Positions 46,921-56,908 of a stretch of 64,000 bases of DNA are shown here, piece by piece. A program made the translations under genes and the position numbers. The notes under the pieces were generated by a model. The model was not told the origin of the DNA, did not search any database, and saw only the letters and a list, made by a program, of their open reading frames with translations. This DNA is from Anaspis maculata (lineage: Eukaryota; Arthropoda; Insecta; Coleoptera; Scraptiidae): assembly GCA_949128115.1 (NCBI GenBank), contig OX421964.1:12982892-13046891 (forward strand), read 5' to 3'. Positions within the stretch are counted from its first letter, which is position 1; each line of letters begins with the position of its first letter.

Positions 46921-47050
46921 GGTCGGAACACTACGCTCCAGATAGCTTACTTCGCAGGCTCTCTGATGATAAGCGTGATCGACGAGGTTGACGGTTCAAA
47001 CAACATCTGCTCTCGTAATCCATCCTCGACCGCAAAGTTCGACTCGAAAA
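46921..47050 (-). pseudogene. Older inverted integrase tail relic
   Basis: The minus strand ends in GRGWITRADVV and a stop, followed by GTCAACCTCGTCGATCAC. This parallels DRGWIARADVV, a stop and CAACCTCGTCGATCAC at 51270-51330, but with clearly more differences than separate the two main copies. It is a second, older and oppositely oriented end of the integrase gene within the same element. Confidence 0.7.
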
Positions 47051-48197
47051 AACCCCCCATCTGAGATGGGAATGTTGGAAAAAATCCAACCAAATGACCG
47101 GAGAACCGGCATCTTCCATATCCCCCAAGTGTTAAACACGATGGATTTTATCGTACTAGCAAGAGCATAGAAATTTTCATTCACATGTTTGAAGGTATTT
47201 GCAAGCATTTCCGAGAATAATTCATCGGTTTTGACGATAAGCTAGAGGGTGAAAACATGTTTTATATGTTTTATCTGATTTTCTGAATAAAATTGGATAG
47301 GATAATATTATCTAGTTTACTCGAAAGCTCAGAGATTTCCGCAAACCATATAAAAAATTTGTATTTATAATATCTCCCTGACTTGATATACAGCTCGAAT
47401 TAGGTGCTGCTTCGCCTCTTTTGTGCAGGGAGTTGCCAGGGAAATTTGTCTCTAGCAACTCATTGCATCGCCAAAATCTGCAAAAATGCATGATGCTACA
47501 GTAGCTAGTAGCCGCAGTGATTGCAAAAATATAAATTTTTGATTTGTCTCGCCAAATACGGTAGACGTTCCTTCGAAGTGGGTAAGGCTATCATCCGAAT
47601 TGATGTGGCTCAGGAGAAGTAAAAGGGAGCCAAAAAGGATGTCTCACCTTGCATACCATGTTCTAGCATCAAGGAATGCACCATTTTTATATATTGAATG
47701 AGAGATTATAGACTTCTAACAGAGCCGGAATTGGACTCTGCCCGGACTGATTCGGGTGGGATAAAAAGTACAAGAGCTTTGGAGGGTTTCTACAGTCGAG
47801 ACTATTCTTTCGCGCGAGCTCACTCTATTTATTTGACATCTCTGAATTCTTTTTTCTTTTCTTTTTTTTTTTTTTTTTTTTTTTTTGATAAATATGATTG
47901 TGTCCATGAGGCAGGCATTCCGCAAACCCTCACCTTATGATTCGCTATTGAGACAAGTATGGGCATCACAACCAGGCATATAGGATTGGTGATTATGACA
48001 GTGAAAGAAATATGCTCTATTCAAAAGTGTTCAATATCTTTATTTCCACGGAAATATTCACTACATCTTTAAATGGCTAGGTAGGTAGGTAGGTATTAGG
48101 TATTAGTTGATACAAATTTCCGATCAATGTCCCATTCGATCGTGAATAAAATATGGACATTTTTACGCTATTGAGGGTATCCAAAAAAAAAAAAATG
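47051..48197. other. No gene; AT-rich, poly-T run
   Basis: 47165-47215 resembles 21450-21510 of Polinton derivative 1. The rest holds a long T run (about 47863-47886), a GTAG microsatellite near 48080 and no recognisable gene. TTTATT at about 48037 would be an AATAAA signal for the minus-strand gene that ends at 48198. Confidence 0.5.
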
Positions 48198-49565
48198 TTA
48201 GTATATTACTTCAGCATCTCGGAGAATTTTTTCCAGCGATACTATTTCTCGGACGACTCCGACGTCCCCGGTGTTCCGCTGTGCACTCAATGTTACTAAT
48301 CGATCTATAACGCCATTTATGTCAGTGAAATATTCACCTACTAGGGACCTCTTCGCAAATCGCCGTCGTCCCATATCATTCATAAAGGAGCCATTCCCCG
48401 CACGATCATCAATGTTCTCGAAGTCGCTCCCCGAACACCTCTTATCTTCATCCTTAGATGAAAAACAGTGCTTGTACGCATTCTGATATCCGCCACTCGG
48501 TGTAAGTCGCGCCCTTGAAGAAACTTCTTTTGTATTACTGAAGCTCTTACACCACATGTTTTGATCCTCGTCCTCAGATGAAAAACGGTGCTCATATGCA
48601 TTTTTATACCCCGTACGCGGATTGATAAGCGAACTCGAAGAAAGTTCTTTGGCAGCGTTGAAATCACCAGAGCTATCGTATAACACATCGTCACTATCAG
48701 CTTTCAAGACAGAGTCCTCCGAGGATTTAGCAGTGTTCGCATATTTAGAAGCGAGACGTGATTTGACTTGATCTCCCGATGAAAAACGTGGTCTGAACAC
48801 GCTAACATAATTATAGGCTTTGGACGTCCCAACCTGAGAGCTGTGAAAATCTTCTTTATTACCGGAGAACTTGGTAGTGGAGTCCTCATCTGCTCTTTCA
48901 TAACCATCTGCATCCTCGTCATCATACACATCTGATGGTTCCGATATCATGCTGGCTGATGATGACAGCACTGGCGAAGGTCCCGGTTGAGGCCCTGATG
49001 ATGCTAGGAGCTGTAGCGACGTATTCGAGGAAGCTTTGGTTGGATACTTCATAACCATAGTCGAATTATTCGAGCTGACGTCAAAAGTCTCGAGATTTTT
49101 ACAAGAGACGGTCTCAGCCGCTTTGTCAGGATCTACCACTTGCTGCAAATTGCGTTCCCTGCAGCCTCTAAGTGAGATGTCTGGATGCCGTTTCATGAAT
49201 CCTCTGCACCAATCAAAAGATGCTGCTTGTTGTTTATCCCAGCGCTGTGGATAGCTCTTGTTTAGCAGCCTAGCCTGTTCTAGAGCGAATTTACACACGT
49301 GCTTGCGTGTCACGCCATGTGGCATTTTCGATGCTGCTTTGATATAATCAGCGAGCATCAACTCCTCATCTTTTGAGAAGATTCTCCTATTCCCGATATT
49401 TGGATTATAGACATACACGCCGTTCACTTTCTTAACCCGTCGCAACAGCCGCCCCAGTGTAGATGCGGGAATACATAATGACCTAGCGATCGCTCTGCGC
49501 GAGCCACCACGTCGGACTTCGGCTACAGCCTTTTGAATTGTTTCAGAACTAATTTGATTTCTCAT
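48198..49565 (-). CDS. Pogo/CENP-B-type DNA-binding protein without DDE
   Basis: I start at the ATG at 49565 (455 residues) because the 10 upstream codons have no ATG. Residues 5-45 form a pipsqueak-type helix-turn-helix (QKAVAEVRRGGSRRAIARSL, then C-I-P-A-S-T-L). Residues 60-140 form a CENP-B/Tc5-type domain (F-S-K-D-E-E-L-M-L..., F-D-W-C-R-G-F-M-K-R-H-P-D-I-S-L-R). In pogo/Tigger transposases a DDE domain follows; here instead are about 310 Ser/Asp/Glu-rich residues with three related motifs (RPRFSSGDQ, EHRFSSEDEDQ, KHCFSSKDEDK). It is intronless, unbroken and carried inside the Polinton on the strand opposite the core. The likely role is sequence-specific DNA binding in the nucleus, by family; what it serves is unknown. 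It is absent from Polinton derivative 1. Confidence 0.85.
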   Translation of the reverse strand: MRNQISSETIQKAVAEVRRGGSRRAIARSLCIPASTLGRLLRRVKKVNGVYVYNPNIGNRRIFSKDEELMLADYIKAASKMPHGVTRKHVCKFALEQARLLNKSYPQRWDKQQAASFDWCRGFMKRHPDISLRGCRERNLQQVVDPDKAAETVSCKNLETFDVSSNNSTMVMKYPTKASSNTSLQLLASSGPQPGPSPVLSSSASMISEPSDVYDDEDADGYERADEDSTTKFSGNKEDFHSSQVGTSKAYNYVSVFRPRFSSGDQVKSRLASKYANTAKSSEDSVLKADSDDVLYDSSGDFNAAKELSSSSLINPRTGYKNAYEHRFSSEDEDQNMWCKSFSNTKEVSSRARLTPSGGYQNAYKHCFSSKDEDKRCSGSDFENIDDRAGNGSFMNDMGRRRFAKRSLVGEYFTDINGVIDRLVTLSAQRNTGDVGVVREIVSLEKILRDAEVIY

Positions 49566-49654
49566 GTTTCTTTCAGGATCAGCAGCTTCATTCACTGAAC
49601 AAAGATCGCTCGCGACTGGCTATTAATCGTAGGTATTCGAGGTTTTATAGCTAT

Positions 49655-50019
49655 AACCGCTATGGTGCAATGTTTCAACCATAACAAGTCGGCATGCTCT
49701 GCTAGATAATTTGACATGTGCCAGCAGCACTAGTCGACATGTTTTATCCGTAGAGACGGCATGGTCTGAGAGTCAAAGCGCTGTGCATTAACCATCACTC
49801 GTCATGCCATATCACCTAGATCATCACGTTTTAAGCGTCGGGTCGGCATGGGCTGCTAGCAATGACGTCATGCCTTACCCAACAGCTCGTCATGCCATAA
49901 TCAGCTCGTGATGTTTTAACCGACGACCATGCGGAATTAGGCAAGGTTCAGCTGGATGATCTATTGAGGTATATTATAGATGGATAGATTAATAGAATCA
50001 TTTAAGCATCGGGTCGGCA
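49655..50019 (+). repeat. Degenerate minisatellite and flank duplicate
   Basis: Diverged pieces of the 59-bp unit (AAGTCGGCATGCTCTGCTAG, GTCATGCC) lie upstream of the main array. 49895-50015 is a diverged direct copy of 50880-51000, which follows the array (ATCAGCTCGTGATGTTTTAA and TAGATGGATAGATTAATAGA in both). The array is therefore bracketed by direct repeats. Confidence 0.75.
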
Positions 50020-50880
50020 TGAGTTGTCAGCAGTGGCGTCATGCTTCAACCATCAGCACGTCATGCCATAAGTCGGCATGAGCTGTCAACAGTGACGTCA
50101 TGCTTTAACCACCAGCGCGTCATGCCATAAGTCGGCATGAGCTGTCAACAGTGACGTCATGCTTTAACCACCAGCGCGTCATGCCTTAACCACCAGCGCG
50201 TCATGCCATAAGTCGGCATGAGCTGTCAACAGTGACGTCATGCTTTAACCACCAGCGCGTCATGCCATAAGTCGGCATGAGCTGTCAACAGTGACGTCAT
50301 GCTTTAACCACCAGCGCGTTATGCCATAAGTCGGCATGAGCTGTCAACAGTGACGTCATGCTTTAACCACCAGCGCGTCATGCCTTAACCACCAGCGCGT
50401 CATGCCATAAGTCGGCATGAGCTGTCAACAGTGACGTCATGCTTTAACCACCCGCGCGTCATGCCATAAGTCGGCATGAGCTGTCAACAGTGACGTCATG
50501 CTTTAACCACCACCGCGTCATGCCATAAGTCGGCATGAGCTGTCAACAGTGACGTCATGCTTTAACCACCAGCGCGTCATGCCATAAGTCGGCATGAGCT
50601 GTCAACAGTGACGTCATGCTTTAACCACCACCGCGTCATGCCATAAGTCGGCATGAGCTGTCAACAGTGACGTCATGCTTTAACCACCACCGCGTCATGC
50701 CATAAGTCGGCATGAGCTGTCAACAGTGACGTCATGCTTTAACCACCACCGCGTCATGCCATAAGTCGGCATGAGCTGTCAACAGTGACGTCATGCTTTA
50801 ACCACCAGCGCGTCATGCCATAAGTCGGCATGAGCTGTCAACAGTGACGTCATGATTTAACTGGCAGCTCGTCATGCCAT
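50020..50880 (+). repeat. 59-bp minisatellite with CRE palindromes
   Basis: About 14 units of GTCGGCATGAGCTGTCAACA followed by GTGACGTCATGCTTTAACC and a GCGCGTCATGCCATAA end. Thirteen units contain the perfect palindrome TGACGTCA, the classical CRE/ATF octamer. The related array in Polinton derivative 1 has TGGCGTCA at this place. Two short partial units (a CACCAGCGCGTCATGCCTTA insertion) break the register near 50180 and 50385. Confidence 0.92.
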
Positions 50881-51014
50881 AATCAGCTCGTGATGTTTTA
50901 ACCGACGACCATGTGGAATTAGGCATGGTTCAGCCGGCTGATCTAATGAGGCATATTATAGATGGATAGATTAATAGAATCATTCAAGCGCCGAGTCGGC
51001 ATGGGCTGCTAGCG

Positions 51015-51305
51015 CGTCTGAGTAAATACAAAGTACTTTTTGAAAAAGGTTATACCCCCAACTGGACGACGGAGCTGTTTCGCATCAGACAAGTGAAACC
51101 GAACAGCAATCCACCTACATATCTTATTGAAGATCTAAAGGGTTCGCCGATCATGGGATGTTTTTACGAACGAGAACTACAGAAAACTAAACATCCCGAG
51201 ATCTATCTGGTGGAAAAAGTTTTGAAAAAAACCGGTTCGAGGCTTCACGTTAAATATTTGGGCATGCCCGATCGAGGGTGGATTGCGAGAGCAGACGTTG
51301 TTTGA
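51015..51305 (+). pseudogene. Polinton integrase C-terminal fragment, in frame
   Basis: 95 codons from CTG at 51018 to TGA at 51303-51305 read through LFEKGYTPNWTTELF, TYLIEDLKGSPIMGCFYE, then a chromodomain-like YLVEKVLKKTGSRLHVKYLG and a GWIARADVV end. The SH3-like and chromodomain parts of a Polinton integrase are therefore open here, unlike the frameshifted copy at 23040. There is no ATG-led start and no catalytic core, and minisatellite abuts its upstream edge. Without a spliced upstream exon it is a remnant; if expressed it could only be a chromatin-targeting peptide. Confidence 0.8.
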
Positions 51306-51399
51306 ACCAGCAACCTCGTCGATCACACTTAACGCCAGAGAGCCGGTGAAATAAGGTGTCTGGAGCAAGAACGTCTCGATCACAGCCGTCATAAACTCC

Positions 51400-51765
51400 A
51401 TCGGCGCTATCGCCATAAGCAACGTAGCCATCATCACCAACAACGTCATATCATCACCAGCAACTCCATATCATCATAAAGCATCATCACTGTTATCGTC
51501 ATATCATCGCAAGCATCATCATCTCTATCGTCATATCAACGTAAGGATCATCACCGCTATCGCCATATCATCACAAGCATCATCACCGCTAACGTCATTT
51601 CATCATAAAACAACGTCATATTATCATATTCATCACCCTCGCTATCGTCATATCATCGCAAGCATCATCACCTCTATCGTCATATCAACGTAAGGATCAT
51701 CACCGGCATATCGAGATAAGCAGCTAACATTATAAGCATCGTAAACATCTTCATAGCATCGCCAG
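51400..51765 (+). repeat. Degenerate ATC-rich low-complexity tract
   Basis: Almost the same sequence as 23400-23800, placed likewise between the integrase fragment and the 219-residue gene. It is not coding by my reading. Confidence 0.7.
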
Positions 51766-51787
51766 CACCAACGTCAAACAAAGAGAG

Positions 51788-52447
51788 ATGCCCACCTTGT
51801 TCAGCCCCTGGCAGTCTATCGAAAAAATGTTACGGTATTATGACGAAGCCATCGTTCAAGAGACCGAATTACTATATCAAACAACTCTGAACGGATCAGC
51901 TGCAAGGATACGAGTTGGGCTTAGCATCGCCAGAGGACTCTCACCAGCAATCATCATCACATCGCATGCAAATTCGAGCCGAATATCTTTCACCATGCGG
52001 GAATGGAGTGAATTAATAGAGCTCTTGCCCTCTTCGACTGCATCAACTTCGAACGTTCCGAATGGTGATATGAAAATTTTCGAGAACTATACTCTAAAAT
52101 TGGGTTCATCTGCAGGCATCGGACATCTACATAGCAGGGCCCAGACCGTCTATCTGCATGAAAATTTTCTACAACAAATTGCACGAATGAAAGATATCAT
52201 TAGCTATAGATTAGAGGCTCTAGAATCAATGAATTTTAAAAAATTTTATACTGATTTATTATCAAGCTCCTTTAAAATAACGAGCGATGTATCGAACTCG
52301 AACGTTTCTATGTATAAAGTTCTCAAACAGATTTTGGCTGGTTTCAAATCTAATGAAAAAGTTTCATGCATGCTAGAGTTCCTCGAACTACACTACGACG
52401 ATGTATTATCGGATTATGAACGACTGAAGACATGTATTAATTTTTGA
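51788..52447 (+). CDS. Orphan 219-residue Polinton-associated protein, copy 2
   Basis: This frame is collinear with 23823-24482 and differs at residues 58 (T for I), 135 (K for R) and 184 (A for D). It has the same ATG context and the same TGA/AATAAA overlap (52447-52452). Here the whole gene lies outside the TIR, which begins at 52646, whereas in derivative 1 its end is inside the TIR. The flanking non-coding sequence is just as conserved, so the similarity reflects recent copying and does not by itself show selection. Confidence 0.75.
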   Translation: MPTLFSPWQSIEKMLRYYDEAIVQETELLYQTTLNGSAARIRVGLSIARGLSPAIIITSHANSSRISFTMREWSELIELLPSSTASTSNVPNGDMKIFENYTLKLGSSAGIGHLHSRAQTVYLHENFLQQIARMKDIISYRLEALESMNFKKFYTDLLSSSFKITSDVSNSNVSMYKVLKQILAGFKSNEKVSCMLEFLELHYDDVLSDYERLKTCINF

Positions 52448-52645
52448 ATAAAACTCTTGAAAAAATGATTGCCTGGTTTTTTTCAACGGCTACTGCTAAT
52501 TAACGCATGCCGAACTGTCTCATACCCCACAACATCTTTACAGCTAAACCATGCGATCCCAGGTAAACGGTGCTCATTATGCTCATTCACAGCTGGGTTT
52601 ATAAAAAAAAAAGCGAGTGCACTCGTAGTTTTCATTCAAGTGGCA

Positions 52646-53575
52646 CTGCTTCCCCATGCTTTAGAAAGTGGTATAGAAGCCGTCTCGTTGTGTTGCTAAA
52701 TGGTTTTTCCAAAGTGCTCGTAGAATTATCTCCATACACCACCATCATATCACCATTTTCCTCGAAACTATGATGGCACATAATTCTATAATATACCCCG
52801 AGCTTTGAGAGCATGAATTTTTTAAAGAACAGGTACCTATCGGTTTTGTATGATAATAGCACTTTATACCTGCAGACCCTCGGTCGGAAACCTCACCTTA
52901 TGCATCTAACAGGCCTCAAATATATCCATGTCGCTGTGGGATGATAGACAGGGATGGAGCCGATATAGCGCGCTTTGTCACATGCGGCGCTTAGGTCTTC
53001 TCGCGAGAAAAAGCCCTTAATTCGGCAATTTACAAAACCATAAACGAGCTATATCTATCTAACCAGCAGTTTCGTTCACCTTATCGAACAATCCCGGTTG
53101 CCACCCGCCGCTCCCTACCCTCCACCCTCTGGCAGGGGATATCATACCAATACTGGATTTGAATATTTGAATTTTTGAATTGTGAAGAAGGTAGAAATGG
53201 CCGTACCTAGTCATGCGAAACTAATTTAGCTATCTCGAAATCACGGGTTAAAACACATCTAGATGATGTACCGAGGTATCTATTACCCCCTACCATCAAA
53301 AACATCATGATGTTTAGTACAACAGTTAGTTTTGTATCGGCTCATCTGTCCAGAGCATGGCGACTTGTTATGGTTAATGTATTCCGACGTAGCGAGCAAA
53401 TAGAAAAATTAGGTACCTCATCTCAGAAAAATTAGGTACCTCATCTAATTTTTTTAAAACGTCGTGCGCCTCTCTGTAGGTAAGTAAAAGCACAGCACAC
53501 GGTTCTCTCTCAAACCTCTGCGTTTGGCTGGGCCACCACTGCATAGGATGATAGACAGAGATGTGGGAGCGAAAT

Positions 53576-53619
<44 letters not shown>

Positions 53620-54396
53620 TGCAGCGCTCATGCCCCCAATATGTGCAAGGACCTCCGAGCATCAGGACCTGCGTTGCGAAGGACCTACCTTTGCGAGTCC
53701 TTCACATGCTCGATTGGAAGCAGCCATAAAACACGTTCCGGCGGTTTTGTGCCATGCGGAGCAGGTAAAACCGAGCGCGAGAGGAGAAGACCTCCCGCTG
53801 TGCGCTTGGTCGAGCTGTGTTAAGAGGATGGCAGCGCTTCATCTCGCTCTTACCAACATAGCGCAAACGGTGTCGGAGGAGGTTCGACTGAGAAGACACG
53901 TTGGCACAGGCACCTGCCACTGTCTCTAGAGGCTTGCATCGGTGGAGCTATGTACACGAGGAGGGAACGCGACCCGTACGCTCCATCTCGCTCCTTCAAC
54001 CGCAGAACAAATGGAAACGACGAAGGTTCGACTGAGAAAGCGTGTTGGCACGCTCACCTACCACTGCCTCTGCTTGCACCTGCAGCGGTAGGCATGAAGA
54101 GGAGGAGGAGGAAAGCGATGGTCCAGGTAAACCGCGGGTTCAAGCTCGCACCGGTAAAACTGGTGTGCACATACTCTCGCGGCGTTATTACCTCTCCCGT
54201 AATTACCTCAATAATTAATGAGCTCGGTTTCAGGATCCTCACCCATATCACGTCTCTATAGCACACGTCGTCGTACCCTAAAGAGTGTACTGTAGAGCGG
54301 TAGGACCGGTCTAATTACCGTCGTCGTAATTACCTCTTCTGTAATTAGATCCTTAAGTAATGAGAGTTGATTCGGGGGCCCTCACTACTCACTACT
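52646..54396 (-). repeat. Right TIR of Polinton derivative 2
   Basis: This is the 1751-bp inverse of 43809-45553, containing a CT run at 53578-53616. Its inner 190 bp (to about 52835) are shared with Polinton derivative 1; beyond CAGGTA at 52830-52835 the two elements have no resemblance. Confidence 0.92.
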
Positions 54397-54544
54397 AGGC
54401 AAGTCTTTGAAGCTTTTGTAGCTTCTGTTGACTTGTTATTTCTTTCGTTTTGGTCCACCAGACCAGTGAGGCATACGTCACAATGGGTGTTACAACCGTG
54501 GTGTACGACCAATGGATCATACTTGGTTGTAGACCCCAAGTCCT

Positions 54545-55870
54545 TTAAAACAGTTCACGGCATGTGAAAAGGGCCGCTGTGGACTTTCTAATAGTTTTGT
54601 TAAGATGTGAGTTCCAAGTGAGATTCTTATCTAGGATGATGCCCAAATATTTGACCTCTTCAGAGAACTCAATTTTCACCCCCTTTAGTACCGGAGCAGT
54701 CAGTTTGACTTTTCTGCGGCGTGTGAACGGAACTATTACGGTTTTGGTTAGGTTAATACTGAAGCCCTCCTCCAAACACCATTGGTTGATGATGTTTATC
54801 GCATTTTGTGTCAAGGCCGAAGTCGTTCCATCGAACTTTCCCTTGACAACGGCTGCGATGTCATCGGCATAGCCGTAGCAGCTGTATCCCTGGTCCGCCA
54901 GCCTTTCGAGCAGTCCATCCACCACAAGACACCACAGGAGGGGCGATAGTACTCCACCCTGTGGACACCCCTTTCCCGTAATGACTGTGACAGACCCTCC
55001 TCCAAGGCCTGCCGCAACCTTTCTGTCTACAAGCATGGATTGTATCCACTTTATAGTAGGGGTATCTACCCCTTTCCTCTTAGCGGCTTCTTCTATGGAT
55101 AAGTACGTGGTGTTATCGGAAGCACCTTCCACATCCACAAATGTGCCGATAGCGATTTCTTTCGCTTCAAGTGATGCCTCTAATTCCAGCACTAAGCTAT
55201 TTAGAGCATCCACTGTAGATTTGCCTGGTTGATAGGCAAATTGTCGTATATGAAGTGGATTCTTTTTCAGAATGTCACATCTTATGTAGTTGTCTACGAT
55301 TTTCTCCATAGTTTTCAGGAGAAACTCGAGGAGAAAGGATGTGAGGCTAATGGGACGGTAAGACTTGGCCTCTTCTGGAGGCCGTTGCCCTGCCTTGGGT
55401 AGGTATAAAAATAGGTAACCCTTGCCTCTTTCCACTCTTTTGGAGTGTGAGCTAGCGAGTAGCAGGCCCTAAAGATTTCCTGCAGTTGTGGGGCTAGGTA
55501 TTCGACACCCTTCTGCAATAAAGCAGGAACAATGCCATTTTTACCAGGCGATTTGTACGGTTTGAAGCTTTCAACAGCCCATTTGATTCTCTTGGAATTG
55601 AAGATTTTGTTTGAAATTCGCCTACTTTCTTTTGTAGGTTTATTTTCAAACGGTCCATCTTCCGGGTCCCTATGGTCAATTTCCCTTGACCTAGGGAAAT
55701 GAGTCTGTAATAGAGCTCTTAAGCTCCCCTTGAGGTCTTGGGTGAATTCACCACTGGCTTTTTTATAAGGCCGATTCCATTTGAGTGGTCTTTTGCTAAG
55801 ACTTTTTGGAGTCGCGCTGCGGGGGCCGTGCCATTGATTTCTTCGCAGAAGCTCCTCCATGTTTTCCTTT
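54545..55870 (-). pseudogene. LINE ORF2: reverse transcriptase region
   Basis: Recognisable blocks are RPISLTSFLLEFLLKTMEKI, a QFAYQPGKSTVDAL segment, a G-C-P-Q-G-G-V-L-S-P-L-L-W block and the catalytic YADD in GYSCYGYADDIAAVV, with N-L-T-K-T and L-G-I-I-L-D-K further on. The frame changes near 55420-55440 and again near 55860, and a stop lies near 54545, so no continuous protein is made. The Polinton insertion follows about 145 bp downstream of that stop. Confidence 0.88.
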
Positions 55871-56897
55871 TAGACCTTCTCAGTTCTTTGTTGTATTCAG
55901 TCAGGGCTTTGCGAAGGCATCCCAGTCCTTTGTTCGCTTGGCGCTGTTGAACGCCTTCCTGGCTAGAGTCTTCAGACTGCTTAGATTCTTGTTCCACCAT
56001 GGGACGTCCCTTGAGGATGTTCTCCTCTTTAGTGGACAGCAAGTTTCGTGAGCATTTATTATGATGTTTGGGGTGATCAGGGTCGTCGCCATATCTAGTT
56101 CGTCCCTTGTGGTGATTTTGAGGCGTACTCCCTCGAATCCGGCCCTGAGCATCTCAACATAGAGGTCCCAGTCCGTCTTCTTAGGGTTTCTGCACTCTTT
56201 CACGGTTTCCATGTTTCCTTCTATGTCAAACACAATCATTTGATGGTCCGACATGGAGGTTTCATCTAGACCCCTCCAACTGGTTATGTAGTTTGTTGTG
56301 AACATGTCAGCTAGAGTTATGTCTTAAACCTCCTGCCTGCTACTAGTTACAAAGGTAGGTTTGTTACCTTTATTAATAACCACTAAGTTATTACTTGCTA
56401 TGGAGTCAAGGAGTTCCTTATCCCTGTTGTTAATGTCCGTGCTGCCTTAAACGCTGTGGTGGGCATTTGCGTCACAGCCCAGAATGAGGTGCTTTCTCCT
56501 CTTTTTGCACCAGTCCACTAGGCGTCTAACTTCCTCTGTGGGCGGGTGGGTTTTTTTCTCCTGGAAGGTAGGCCGAGGCCATGACTATATGCCTCTTGCC
56601 GTTCTCCGTGGGTATTTTTACTATAGCTGTTGCCAAGTCTGCTGTTGTAAACTCTGGAACAGATACAAATGCGATGTTTGCGTGGAGCAATAGGGCTGCT
56701 CTTGGTTTTTCGCAGTCAACTTTGTATATCAACTTACATGTATCGGCAGGTAGGCCTCTTACCTTCCCCCCGTGTACCCAGGGTTCTTGTAGAAGGCCCA
56801 CTCCAATTTGTTGCATTTTGAATCTTCGGAATAACGCACTAGATGCTGCCTTTGAGTGGTGAAGATTCAACTGAAGGCATTTCATTTTTGCCTCCAT
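55870..56897 (-). pseudogene. LINE ORF2: APE-type endonuclease region
   Basis: ATG at 56897 begins MEAKMKCLQLNLHHSKAASS, the N-terminal strand of APE-type LINE endonucleases (L-Q-x-N-L-x-x-S), followed by LLQEPWVHGGKV with the catalytic-type E and ASAYLPGE. A stop lies near 56526; the C-terminal part in other frames holds the S-D-H-Q-M-I-V-F block (TSMSDHQMIVFDIEG) near 56240. At least two frameshifts separate the blocks. Confidence 0.82.
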
Positions 56898-56908
56898 TTT
56901 ACCTCCTA

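Larger units (their letters stand above)
43809..54396. mobile_element. Polinton derivative 2, inserted in LINE
   Basis: The element starts AGTAGTGAGTAGTGAGGGCC and ends with its inverse in CT. AGGCAA is duplicated at 43803-43808 and 54397-54402, inside the LINE ORF2. Excising it with one duplication leaves a continuous LINE frame across the joint, which confirms both ends. The TIRs are about 1.75 kb. The core (about 50.0-52.8 kb) is nearly identical to that of Polinton derivative 1, whereas the outer TIR sequence is unrelated. It carries a psq/CENP-B-type gene, an integrase tail and the 219-residue gene. Polymerase, ATPase, protease and capsid genes are absent. Confidence 0.9.

Noticed and set aside
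50020..50880. CRISPR array
   Set aside because: The 59-bp units are contiguous with no unique spacers, in a eukaryotic mobile element; it is a minisatellite.
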